A stretch of DNA of 33,190 bases from Lingula anatina. Taxonomy: Eukaryota > Brachiopoda > Lingulata > Lingulida > Lingulidae. Of this stretch, positions 21,428-31,493 are shown one piece after another. The notes under the pieces are model-generated. The model did not search any database, had not been told where the DNA came from, and was given only the letters and a program-made list of their open reading frames with translations. A program made the position numbers and the translations under genes. How positions within the stretch are numbered: position 1 is the stretch's first letter; each line of letters starts with the position of its first letter. Where the stretch lies: NCBI RefSeq assembly GCF_001039355.2, contig NW_019775399.1:306978-340167 (forward strand). Reading direction: 5' to 3'.

Positions 21428-21584
21428 CCCCAGTTTCATAAAAAAAACTTAAAAGTCAGGTTCCTTGGCTAAGAACTTAATTACCAAGGTTACATGGTTA
21501 CATTTTACCTATCAAGAGCACTCTCGTGAAAATCGTACTCAACTAAACCAGGGAACTGACCTTAGTCATTTTGTGAAACTGAGG
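21428..21584. mobile_element. Small inverted-repeat DNA element with 5-bp target duplication
   Basis: The left end CCCCAGTTTCATAAAA and the reversed right end CCTCAGTTTCACAAAA are terminal inverted repeats. Further inside, GTCAGGTTCC and GTCAGTTCCC also pair. CTTGG flanks both sides (21423-21427 and 21585-21589). At 157 bp it is a nonautonomous MITE-like element inside the inferred AMOT 3' UTR. Confidence 0.72.
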
Positions 21585-22519
21585 CTTGGACTTAGTTTCC
21601 AGTAGCAACAAGGCAGCTCAGACATGAACACTCCAGAGTTCTGGTTACCATTCAAGTCCAATGTTCATTATAGACTATGTAAGAATACACTTGTATGCCA
21701 TGGCAAGTTCATCAAAGTGGAAAAATATAAGTGTTCATGTTCTCCACTGCCGGTCACAGTCAAGTGCTCTAATGAAATGATTTTCTTTGAGTAACTATGC
21801 TTAAAAGTGTAGTTCTTTTTCTTAATCCACTTTAATCCTGCCAGATATGAACTGAAAAGGGACTTTATTTTTGATAATCTCTAGCTTTGCCAGTTATTAC
21901 ACTACCAGAAATTACACAAATTCATTTCCTTCATTAATAGTTACCCAGCTAGAAGAACCAGCACATTTTCAAAAAGGATCATGAAAAATGAAAAACTACA
22001 GAATAATCATAAAAATTTGCAAGCTCTGCTTTCAAAAATACATAGATGTCGCTGCATTCAAGAAAAGCCACTTTCCAGTTTCCTCTTGCACATGCCCATT
22101 ATAAATATTGCATAGGAAATAACCAAGTAAGCACCAATGAGATAAACCTGCTCCATATTGCCACCAAGGGTTGAAGTTTGATATGAAAAAATTCCTTTGC
22201 TGAATAAAAACTGTTCTGAATCTCAGAGCAACTGACTGAAACCCTTACTGATAGATGGATATTGATACAAAACTGAATTGGATTTGTACCAGACAATTGT
22301 AAAACAAAATCCTTCAATGAAAAGTCAAATTAAGACAAGTATTCCACATCAAAAGTCAACCCTGCAGTGGTGTTTAGTATGGACCAGTGTCACATTTAAT
22401 GTGTTTCATCCAGCTGAGCCTGTTGACTAGTCTACACAGTTGAACTCTTCTGGCTAGTCAAGACAGATAAACTGCTGGCTAGTCTATACAGTTGAAATCT
22501 ACTGGCTACATCCTGTCAG

Positions 22520-22596
22520 TTAGACCTGCCAACAGTGTTGAGACACATGGTCCTGTGGAGCTTCAGGAGACACTGGGACTAATGCCTGGAAACAAA

Positions 22597-22636
<40 letters not shown>

Positions 22637-25600
22637 TCTTTTGATCCCAAAATGCACTCAACATCAAAAACACATCAATGGGAAAAAAAGTCTATGGAAA
22701 GCACTGAGTGCCCCTTTGTATAAATATTTATCAAGAGTGTTTTAACTTAATTTCACCATAATCAATGTCACCACTTCAGTAATGCTTAACAAAAATGATG
22801 ATTCTTAAAAAATCAATATATATAAAAAGCATTTTTTTCTGTACTGTCCACATGGTACTGACCTGTGTTGATGAAGGTCTTGTTAAACCTGTAGATTCTT
22901 TTTCATTGGTGCTACTGGCAATATCTGTGCTGGCTGAAACAGAGAGTCAACGTTTTATTAATCTTTGTCAATTACCCACACTGGACTAGCTTATCATATT
23001 TTTTCCTTTCTTTATTTCTGCTGATAATTGTTTTTAAAAGTTTTTTTTTATATCAACCAATTCATGTTGTAAAAAAATGCCTTTCAAAATAGTTTAAAAT
23101 TGAGTTTCCCAGATAACCTCATGGTTTTTATAAAAATTGAAATCTTCCAATACGAGAAAAAAATCCCACGCCTGAAAAAGGATCAAAATATCCATACAAA
23201 TAAATAAATAAATAAATAAATAAATAAGTGAGAAACCCACTCCTGTATCTACACCATGGCTAAATGCCAATACCAACATGTTACTCACCTGACTTGGCAT
23301 GTTTGGGGGACAAATATGGCATACTGGTGTCCAATTGGCTATTCTGTCGGCTGCTAGTCGTGCTATTGGTGGGCGAGGTGACAGAGGGGCGGGGACTATG
23401 GCGGGGAGAGGAAAATAGACTGGCGTAACTGCTGCTGCGACTGGCAGACTTTTGTAACACACGAACCATTGCATCTTTCTCAGCCACTTGTGCTTGCAGA
23501 GTCTTGACTCTGGGAAAACAGAAAGACAATTAAGATAACAGGTTCTGCTAGGTTATGGTAGAATTGTTATCATGAACAATAACAACAGCATTGATGTAGG
23601 TTTGAAATATGTATAACAAAATACAAAATGACAGGCAGCAGGTTATGTCATATATCTATTCAAGCTTTGCCCTGGAATATAACTGAATTACATCTAACAT
23701 AAAGAGGTTATTACATCCCTTCCAGAAAAATCTGAATGCCTCTAAGGCAATTGAAAGATTTTCTCAATATACAAAACATGAGTAAAGCACTGCTGCGACA
23801 GATGTTATATAATAATTCCACTCGCAACAAACTGAGCCATTCTCCGGTACCGGTTGTGCTGATTGTGTTCTTAATCACAACTAATGCACTCCCACAGCAC
23901 AGCACACACCAAGCCAGCATACCTAGCCTCCAGTTCGGCACAGCGCCTGTTAGTCTTGTAAAGCTCTTCCATACTTTTCAACCTTTCCACCTGAGCCTCT
24001 GCTAACAGCTTTTCATTCTCAGACGTGTTTGTTTCCAGCGCAGCGATACGAGCATCCCTATAACAAACAAACAAACAACATACATAGAAAGCAATATTAG
24101 TGGCAGTTACACATTGAGTGCAGTTCCCACAGAGGTAAAGATTATCTGAACCAAGTTGGTGACCCAGGTACCTAGAGGTGACCCATGTATGATGATGTAA
24201 TAGATGAAGGGGAAGATGTGGTTGTAGCCATTAGCAGGAAAGTATTAAGAATGCTTGCTAATAACCCATGAGTTTCCCATGACAAATGAGCTTTCCATGA
24301 AGTGTCACAACATTTTCCCATGACAAATTTCATGACATTTTCCCATGACAAATAACAACCACTCAATACAACCAGAGACATGACATATTCCCATTATGAT
24401 TTTCCAGTCATGACGCATTACAAACAACCATGAAAACCAGTCACGATTCAAGAAAACCAGCTGTGAAATATGGCAATAACCAAATGACACATGGTGATTA
24501 CCCATGAGAAATCACAACTACAAGTGGTGTAAAACCTAGCCATGACATGTGAGAACCAACCATGACACAGACACCCATGACATGTGAGAACCAACCATGA
24601 CACAGACACCCATGACATATGAGAACGAGCCATGACAATTACACTTGACATAGAACATGCATGGAGGATAAGTTTTTTAAGACGGCTTTCTGCAATCATC
24701 CTTCAAACCAAGAGGATTATGTCGATGTTGAGGTAAAGTTTTTTTTTAATTGATAAAGTATTTAGATGACCCCAATCCACAGATAACAGTTATAACAGTA
24801 TGTTTGTATACCTTCCTTCTAAGGCTGTCACTTTCCATTCTGGGACTCTGGAATATTTGATAAGTCATTTAAGGGAGAAAGTATTGGGGAGATAAAAGAG
24901 AGAGGGCATTTTTTCAATATAGAAACAAAACAAAACAAAAATAAATAATCCTGAGAAGATGTGGTAAGAGAACAGAGGGAAAATAGAGGGAAACAAACAA
25001 AACTAGCTGTTTTTGAAAAAAATTAATATGAATAATTCCACTTACTTTGGGGTAGCTGCCTCATCCAAGGCAATCTCTCTCATGGCTATCTCTTCCAAGT
25101 ACTTCTGTTCCCACTAAAATACAGAATACAGGCTGAGTGAATTCTACAGCTGTGGTCACACCAAATGCTTTTTAAGGTAGGAATTTTTTCTTAAATCAAC
25201 AGCTGGTATTGTCAATATATTATTTACCTCCAATATTTTGCCCATTATGTTTATCTAATAAGAACACCTTCAGAAGGGAATGAGGCTATCCAGGTGAATA
25301 GCCTCAATCCAGATGATACACTAGGATGTACTTGAGAAATATTGGAAGCTCATATAATTTTCAAGGCTACATGCTGATTGATGAAAAATGACTGCTTTTG
25401 TCTTCGCGCATCGCACAGGTAATAAAACTATTTTCTGAAAACATCACCATTCCAATGAACAAACATTAGCTGTGTTAATATCTCTGCTACTTTCGTGATT
25501 TTAATCAGAGCTTTGAACAAAATTGTTGTACTGTAAACAATGAAGCTCAAAGTGTTATGCATTTGTAAACTTCCAAGTTTTGACATGTGTTTAAAAAATT

Positions 25601-26914
25601 TACTCACATTTGAGAGTTGAGATTCTAAATCTAATATTTTCTCTTCCTTTGCTCTCAGATCTGTAGTAAGTGTTGCTATTGTGTCTTCATGAAAAGATTC
25701 AACTGAAGATCCTGACTCTCTCTGAAACAAAAGAACAATATTTAGTGTATATCACAATACAAGAGAAATTAATTGAATTATTTGGTCAACATAAATTATT
25801 AGTTAAGTTTAAAGAAAAATGTAGCCGGAGCATTATTCAGCAAATTATCTAATACATTATCTTCAAACAATTATGTCAGATTCACTTTCAGATACATAAT
25901 GTCATGGAGACATCAAATACTAACAAGGGGAAAATATAGGAATAAATAATCCTTTAAATTTATTATAACCAAATACAGGTTACAAAATAGAGACATAATC
26001 TACCTTTTGAGATTTCAGCATCTTGATTTCGTTTTCCAGTTTTTCTCTCAGACTCTTTTCCATCTGTTCTCTTTTCTGATTAGCTGTTTGTAATGAAGTT
26101 AGGGCCTTCTGCAACTGCTCGACTCTTTCCACGTAAAGATCTTTTTTCTTCAACTGCAACCAAAGGCAACAGAAAAATTGAAAGGCAGCCAATTTTTTAA
26201 ATCCCCACTTAATCAAATTGCAAAAAATAATAATAATAATAATAATAAATGAATAAATAATAATAATAATAAATGAAATAAAATAATAAAAATAAAAGAA
26301 AGAAAGCAATGTGAACCTCCTGCTCTTCTGATGATTTAAGTTTATAATATAATGTAATACTATTAATTTATCACAAGTCACTGCTTATTACATCTCATTC
26401 ATACTTTTAGGTTTACTTGTAAGATATTGGTAATCAGTGTTTTAATCAAAACCAAACCGAACTGTTTTGTCAGCTCAACACTTCTTCATAAAAATCCACA
26501 AAATTTATCCATGTTAAACACCTCAGTTTCAGCAAAAAAAATAAATAAATAAATAAATAAAATAAAATAAAATAAACTCTACTCACTTCCTCCTCCAGTC
26601 TGACTACATTGGCCTGTGCATTGGTGAGGGCATTGTCTAATATGTCTATATGTTTTCTCTGTTCTTGTAATGTCGACCTCTGTGCTGCAAGCTCTATGTC
26701 TAGTCGCTCTTTTGCTGCAGTCATTTCTTTGTCTTAAGAAGAGTTTTTGCAATGTTATTCATGGAAATGCATAGTCTATCAATCTTGTTATTACTTCATC
26801 AATTACTCATCAACTAACATATTCCATCAACTAACATATTCCAATGTACTACAAACAGTAGACAGTATCCACGTGTGTGTGTGTGTGTGCATGTGTCTGC
26901 GTGTCTGTGTGTGC

Positions 26915-26966
<52 letters not shown>

Positions 26967-29900
26967 CTGACTCACTCTGTTCTAATAACTTATTAATGGA
27001 AGCCTCCTTCCTCTCCAGTTCCTGTTTGACCTGTGCGTCGCTCTGTGAAGACTCATGTGTCGTCAGTTGTGCTTGGGCCAGCTGTAAGTGACCTGTGGGG
27101 ACAATATGATATTCTTTATTAAAATGTTCAATAAATTTCTAAGTTTACATCATTAGGAAATCTACTGTATTCTACAACAATTTCTTGTTTGTCTAGCTTG
27201 TAATAATGTCTTCATGTTTTGAATAATTCTTCATATAACTATCAACACGCTCTTATAATCACAAAGAACATTCTCATACTAATGCACTATAAAATTAACA
27301 CTTCTAGTGATATAAAACTGGTCTTTTATTTAGTTATGGCTTTGGTTTGAAAGAAAAGATTACAAGCAGTGGCCTCGTGGCCTTCTAACCAGGAAGGGAC
27401 AGGAGCCTGGGCACTGCTCAAAGGCAGAAAATTGTCAAGATAAAAAAATGTCCAATTTGAATTGAGAAAAAATTGTATGAAATAAAAGTTCTTTCACAAT
27501 ACTCTCATCACTGTCATAACAAACATATTCACTCATCATCACATCTTTTGTCACAACTAACACACTCATCAATAGCACACCCACTGTCACAACTAACACA
27601 CTGCTGTTTTGTATCTGTTTCTTACCTCTGAGTGTTTTGACATCCTCCTGTAATTTCTTCACCTCTCCCTCCATCCTGACCCTCATGGCTTTCTCCAGCT
27701 GCTCCCTCTTGTGGGAAGACTTCACCAGGCCTTCATGGTCCTCCTGGATCTTCTGGATTTCAAGCTCAAACTAAATCAGAAACAAAAGGGGTTTTCTGGT
27801 GAATTTAAAGTTTTTTAGAAGCCAAAGAAACTGCAGTTTATAAATCAAATTGTTGAAATATTCAATAACCATTATAGGAATGTGACTATGTCAAAATGTT
27901 AATTTCGCCAGCATTAAGTTTTAATGATATTGCTTTACATACTACATTACATAAATATGTGAAAATAATTCCAATAAAACTCATGGACTAAAGATAAAAA
28001 TCACACTATTTTTAATTTACATCCAGGTAAAAATCCTAATGTGATGACAAAAGCATCTTACTCTTTATGTTGACCTAAAAATAATAAATTCAACCTGCTC
28101 TCAACTATACAGAGATGCAAGGAACAAAATTAAAAGTTTTTAGTCTCTCATTCCAGCTCTGCCTACCTTCTGTAACTTGGAGACTTTCTTGTAGTATCCC
28201 TCCAGCTCCTCCTTCAGCTTTCTGTTCTCATTAGAAAGGAGTTCCACCAGCTGGGAAGCTCTCTCTGCTATAGCAGCATGGTCAGGCTCCTGTCTGCAGC
28301 TACAGACATATAAAAACGCATTGTGTTAGGTGAGACAGCCAGAGCATTGGGTGAGATACAGTGAGTGTGTTAGGTGAGACAACAGGATAGTGAGGCTCCT
28401 GCCTATATACAGCTTAAGACATACAGAAACACATTGTGTTAGTTGAGAGAGCCAGAGCATTGGGTGAGACAGTGATGGGTGAGAGAGACAGTGTGTTGGG
28501 TGAGACAAAGTGTCTTTGAGAGAGTCAATGTGTTAGCTGTGATAATGTTAAGTATGACATAGGTATGACATATGTATAACAAAGTAGAACTGGAATTTCA
28601 ATTGTGAGGTTTCTCTTCTATTTCTGGAAAGTGCATACACATCTATTTTCCATCTAAGCAAATGTCATATATTGTGTGAAATATCAGTTTATTGTATGAG
28701 ACAAAGCTCTACATCTTACAAGGGCACCTGTCTTTTAACACTCAGCTGCAGGGAAAAAAAATCACAGCATAACTCTATAAGCTGTCAAAACATTAACCCT
28801 GCAATCAAAACATAAACACTGCTCTTAAATGCTCAATAACTATCAAAACTTTTCAAAACACTTACCCTTGTTGTTGATAAGCACCTTGACCTTGACCTCT
28901 GACCTCTATGCCCTCCGCGACCCTCCTCTTCATGTCGGAGTACTGCGTTGTAATATCCTGCTGCGACCTGGACAAGCCTGCTCGGTCCAGCATCTCCTGG
29001 GAGAGCCTGCTCTCAGGCGCAGGGGGGTACAGATTCTGGGGGGTTGTTGCCCTGTGTCCCCCAGCAGGGCCGGGATATCTTGGGGGAGGGGGTAAGCAGC
29101 TCCCTAAAGTCTTGGGGTCGTTGACGTAACCCCCTAGCTGCTCCCTTGAGCTCAAACGTGTGGGGGCGGGGCTCCCCTTGCCTCCGCTGTCGTTGTCTTT
29201 TGATTGGATCAAGTTTGTCAGCCTCTGATTGGCTGCCATTGCATTCCAGTGACCTTGACCTTGTAAAGGTTGAATTTGTTGACAGTCTATGGGCAGGTCC
29301 TCAGGTGTGTTAGCCGCACCCTGGGGTCTCCCAGTGATGTAAAACGTTCCAGCACGTGTAGATTTCACCTCGACAGAGGGGGGCATACCTAGCCGCGCTA
29401 GGATACTGTCATCAGCCAGGGTGTCCCCGGGGTCATAGTGCCCGGGGGCCAAACCCCCCTGGTTTTCTTCCCCCTGGGGGTCCTGACGAGCCGAGGTGCT
29501 GAGATTCTCGTTGGAGGATAAAGAAATATCTGTGCTGGCCTCAGAGCCAGAGTAACTTTGCCTGTAACCTGCAAAAATGGGGGTATGCAGTTAATATCAA
29601 AAATTTTTAGATATTAAAGAGGATCAAGCTAATACTGAATGTGACAGTAGGTTTATGGTTTCACTAAGATTGTCTTTGTAAATGACCAATTAGGTTAGAC
29701 ATACAACTTAGTTTAATAATATACTTAACCAAATAAAATCAAATTTGTTTTCTTAAAAAAATCAGCACATGATTTAGTCTAATACAGTTCCTGGAGTAAT
29801 TTCCACTCTGTTTGTCAAAGAACTACTTGGGTTAACTTACCAGGCTGTGTATAGTTTCTCAAGTGTAACTTACCAGGCTGTGTATAGTTTCTCAAGTGTA

Positions 29901-30006
29901 ACTTACCAGGCTGTGTATAGTTTCTCAAGTGTAACTTACCAGGCTGTGTATAGTTTCTCAAGTGTCCTGGATATGGCGGTGGATCTTTCCAATAAGGCAC
30001 CTGCAT
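22520..30006 (-). CDS. AMOT: Angiomotin-family protein (AMOT), Hippo pathway scaffold
   Basis: Coding exons: 30006-29940 (shortest form), 29568-28866, 28299-28167, 27770-27626, 27092-26976, 26732-26587, 26153-26004, 25721-25608, 25113-25046, 24847-24812, 24057-23923, 23509-23289, 22933-22863, 22585-22520. They total 2,172 nt, 723 aa plus stop, in phase. An in-frame TAG two codons before ATG 30006 supports the start. WW-binding motifs are PPPY (9-12) and PPRY (184-187), suited to YAP/Yorkie. [10 protein letters not shown] resembles the conserved AMOT AFYVTG segment. The angiomotin coiled-coil (about 262-625) has [65 protein letters not shown] and [19 protein letters not shown]. The family binds YAP, Merlin/LATS and polarity PDZ proteins at cell junctions and senses membrane and actin. 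The C-terminus ends WQV. The last two exons are the least certain. Confidence 0.93.
22598..22637. repeat. (ATT)n microsatellite
   Basis: A perfect trinucleotide array about 11 bp upstream, on the minus strand, of the acceptor of the last AMOT coding exon (starts at 22585). Confidence 0.93.
22934..23288 (-). other. AMOT intron with AAAT array
   Basis: Intron between the exons at 23509-23289 and 22933-22863. It has a TAAA tetranucleotide run at about 23200-23227 and no other feature. Confidence 0.75.
24058..24811 (-). other. AMOT intron with CATGAC minisatellite
   Basis: Most of this intron is built of degenerate CATGAC-rich repeats. At about 24541-24640 a unit of some 35 bp with GTGAGAACCAACCATGACAC occurs twice, plus a diverged third copy. 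A looser TTTCCCATGACAAAT repeat spans about 24265-24355. Open frames here are repeat-derived. Confidence 0.8.
25114..25607 (-). other. AMOT intron, nothing recognised
   Basis: AT-rich intron between the exons at 25721-25608 and 25113-25046. No repeat or element seen. Confidence 0.65.
26154..26586 (-). other. AMOT intron with AT-rich simple repeats
   Basis: Two simple arrays lie here: TAA-type at about 26225-26298 and AAATA-type at about 26530-26577. The second starts about 8 bp after the donor at 26586-26585 on the minus strand. Confidence 0.88.
26872..26965. repeat. Compound (GT)n(AG)n microsatellite
   Basis: A GT array with a few interruptions, followed directly by an AG array. It begins about 10 bp inside the AMOT intron after the exon ending at 26976. 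Confidence 0.95.
27093..27625 (-). other. AMOT intron, nothing recognised
   Basis: Intron between the exons at 27770-27626 and 27092-26976. A weak tandem CACTCATCA/ACAACTAACACA pattern occurs near 27530-27605. Otherwise featureless. Confidence 0.65.
27771..28166 (-). other. AMOT intron, nothing recognised
   Basis: AT-rich intron between the exons at 28299-28167 and 27770-27626. No feature seen. Confidence 0.65.
28281..28475 (-). repeat. Degenerate 109-bp duplication across an AMOT splice acceptor
   Basis: Bases 28281 to about 28366 (exon edge, acceptor and intron) recur from 28390 at a 109-bp offset. Shared strings include GAGGCTCCTG/CAGGCTCCTG, GCATTGTGTTAG/ACATTGTGTTAG and GCCAGAGCATTGGGTGAGA. 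Shorter GGGTGAGACA repeats follow to about 28505. The upstream copy keeps an AG, but splicing there would meet a stop within three codons. Confidence 0.75.
29833..29964 (-). repeat. 4 x 33-bp in-frame array duplicating the AMOT exon 1 splice donor
   Basis: Four apparently identical 33-bp units at 29964-29932, 29931-29899, 29898-29866 and 29865-29833. Each encodes [11 protein letters not shown] and contains the same donor CCTG|GTAAGTTA, so exon ends are possible at 29940, 29907, 29874 or 29841. All give the same phase. Proteins would have one to four HLRNYTQPG copies after PPPYPG (723 to 756 aa). Confidence 0.93.
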
Positions 30007-30431
30007 TGTCTACACACTGCGCACACAGAAAGTGGGAAGCAACCTGAAAACAGATCACACTCTGTGACTCACTTCATTCTGACATAGGAAAAGCTTCGGA
30101 GATATTGAAAATCCAGCGGCCTTGCACTACAAAAAATCTACTGGTCCTCATAATTTTGTGCTGGTCCGAACTAAGTGTTTAATTCTGTTGTAAACCCTAT
30201 ATTGGGGAGAAACTATTCTCATGGCTGAGAGACCTAAAACTGACTGCATTGTTGCTCATCTACCTGTGGAATAATTTTCACTAGATAACAAACCAGTCTA
30301 TACAGAGCTACTGTGTGCACCTGTTGCCTGTTTACCTGTACCATTGTTTACCTGTCCAACATGCCCAAGCATGTACCTCAACATGTCACAACATGAAAAC
30401 AGACTTACATGTGATCAACCATGCTGAGTAA

Positions 30432-30605
30432 GGCCACATTCAGAACAGTGGACTTACTAGTCTGCGGGTCAAATATGGCGACCCACAAAAAAACTTCCTG
30501 TCTAACCAGCTAATAGACACTGAATAGATTCTCCGTGAGGAAGTTTTCATATGGTCGGACATATTTGTTCCTCGGACTTCTTAGTCCACTGTTCTGAATG
30601 TGGCC
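30432..30605. mobile_element. PIF/Harbinger-like MITE with TAA target duplication
   Basis: The ends GGCCACATTCAGAACAGTGG and its inverted match at 30586-30605 are perfect for about 20 bp. Weaker pairing (CAAATATG, AACTTCCT) continues for about 75 bp. TAA flanks both sides (30429-30431 and 30606-30608). The 174-bp length and TWA target fit a nonautonomous Harbinger element. Confidence 0.88.
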
Positions 30606-31311
30606 TAAAACAGTTTGTTCTACTTCAGACATATCACTGATTATACCATTTTCTCAGTTTATTTATTCACTATAGTACAAGTATTTATTTTTTACTCATT
30701 CACTTAATTATTTTCATATTTTATTAATTTCATCAGTATATTTTACAGCTTTGTCTTGCAAAATAGCAGTTATTTATAATGTACCAAAGTTGACTTACAA
30801 TTTGATGGGCCTAGTTCGCCATCCTAGGTCTTCTACATCACAATGTCTTGAATTGGTCACTAAAAAAAGAAAAGAAATTTTAAGGGATGATTTTCATAAA
30901 TACCCACACAACAATAACACCATTATTATTCAATTATGTGTCATATTAACTATTTACAGAGCTAGTAAATTGGTAATATACCTGATAATTTCTAACAGCA
31001 ATTGATAATAAGAATATTATCCATGCTATATACTAGTATGAGCTCTTCACTAGTACTAGTACAGAACTAATGGTCTCTCAATAATACCATAATTAAAAAA
31101 ACCCCGAAGGTATTAATTTTTACATGATGCCATCTTTTCCTGGTTTGTCATGACAAAAAGTGAAAATCATTCATAATTACTTTCTGTATTTACTTCAGTA
31201 AAATCAAACTAGTTTTGGCATTTTACACTGTCGCTTGCTCCGGTTTGTACCCACACATTAAAACCATAACAGATCAGAAAGTGATAGAAAACAAAAAAAA
31301 AGGTCTTTACA

Positions 31312-31493
31312 GGGATAGCACTGGCATTTTTTTTTCTTTTAATAGCCAAATCACTACTATTTCATCACTGTTTCTCCAAGTAGTTACAAGTTTCTCCAAG
31401 TAGTTACAAGTGAAAAAACGAGTGAAATCAAGCATTTTTTGTTTAGCCAACTTAAGTCAGTTTTAGCATTTGGCAAGTGTTAGCACTACCCCA
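31312..31493 (-). mobile_element. MITE-like inverted-repeat element, copy 2
   Basis: An inverted-orientation relative of the element at 6023-6193. It shares GATAGCACTGGC/GGTAGCACTAGC at one end, AGCCAAATCAC, AAATCAAGC and TTTAGCCAA internally, and TAGCACTACCCCA at the other end. An internal 20-bp string TTTCTCCAAGTAGTTACAAG is duplicated in tandem at about 31370-31410, which copy 1 lacks. Confidence 0.78.

Larger units (their letters stand above)
20193..22519 (-). other. AMOT 3' UTR (inferred)
   Basis: A noncoding stretch between the AMOT stop and the candidate poly(A) signal. It contains an AAGGTCA cluster, an inverted-repeat element, homopolymers near 21180-21250, and a degenerate repeat with CTGGCTAGTC at about 22430-22510. 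No gene was recognised inside. Confidence 0.5.

Noticed and set aside
24172-24699. Overlapping minus-strand frames in the AMOT intron
   Set aside because: They are translations of the CATGAC minisatellite without splice signals in phase with AMOT.
22861-29545. Similar ASTDIS/ASTDIA strings in two distant AMOT exons
   Set aside because: Only about 14 identical bases; may be chance and no wider repeat could be seen.
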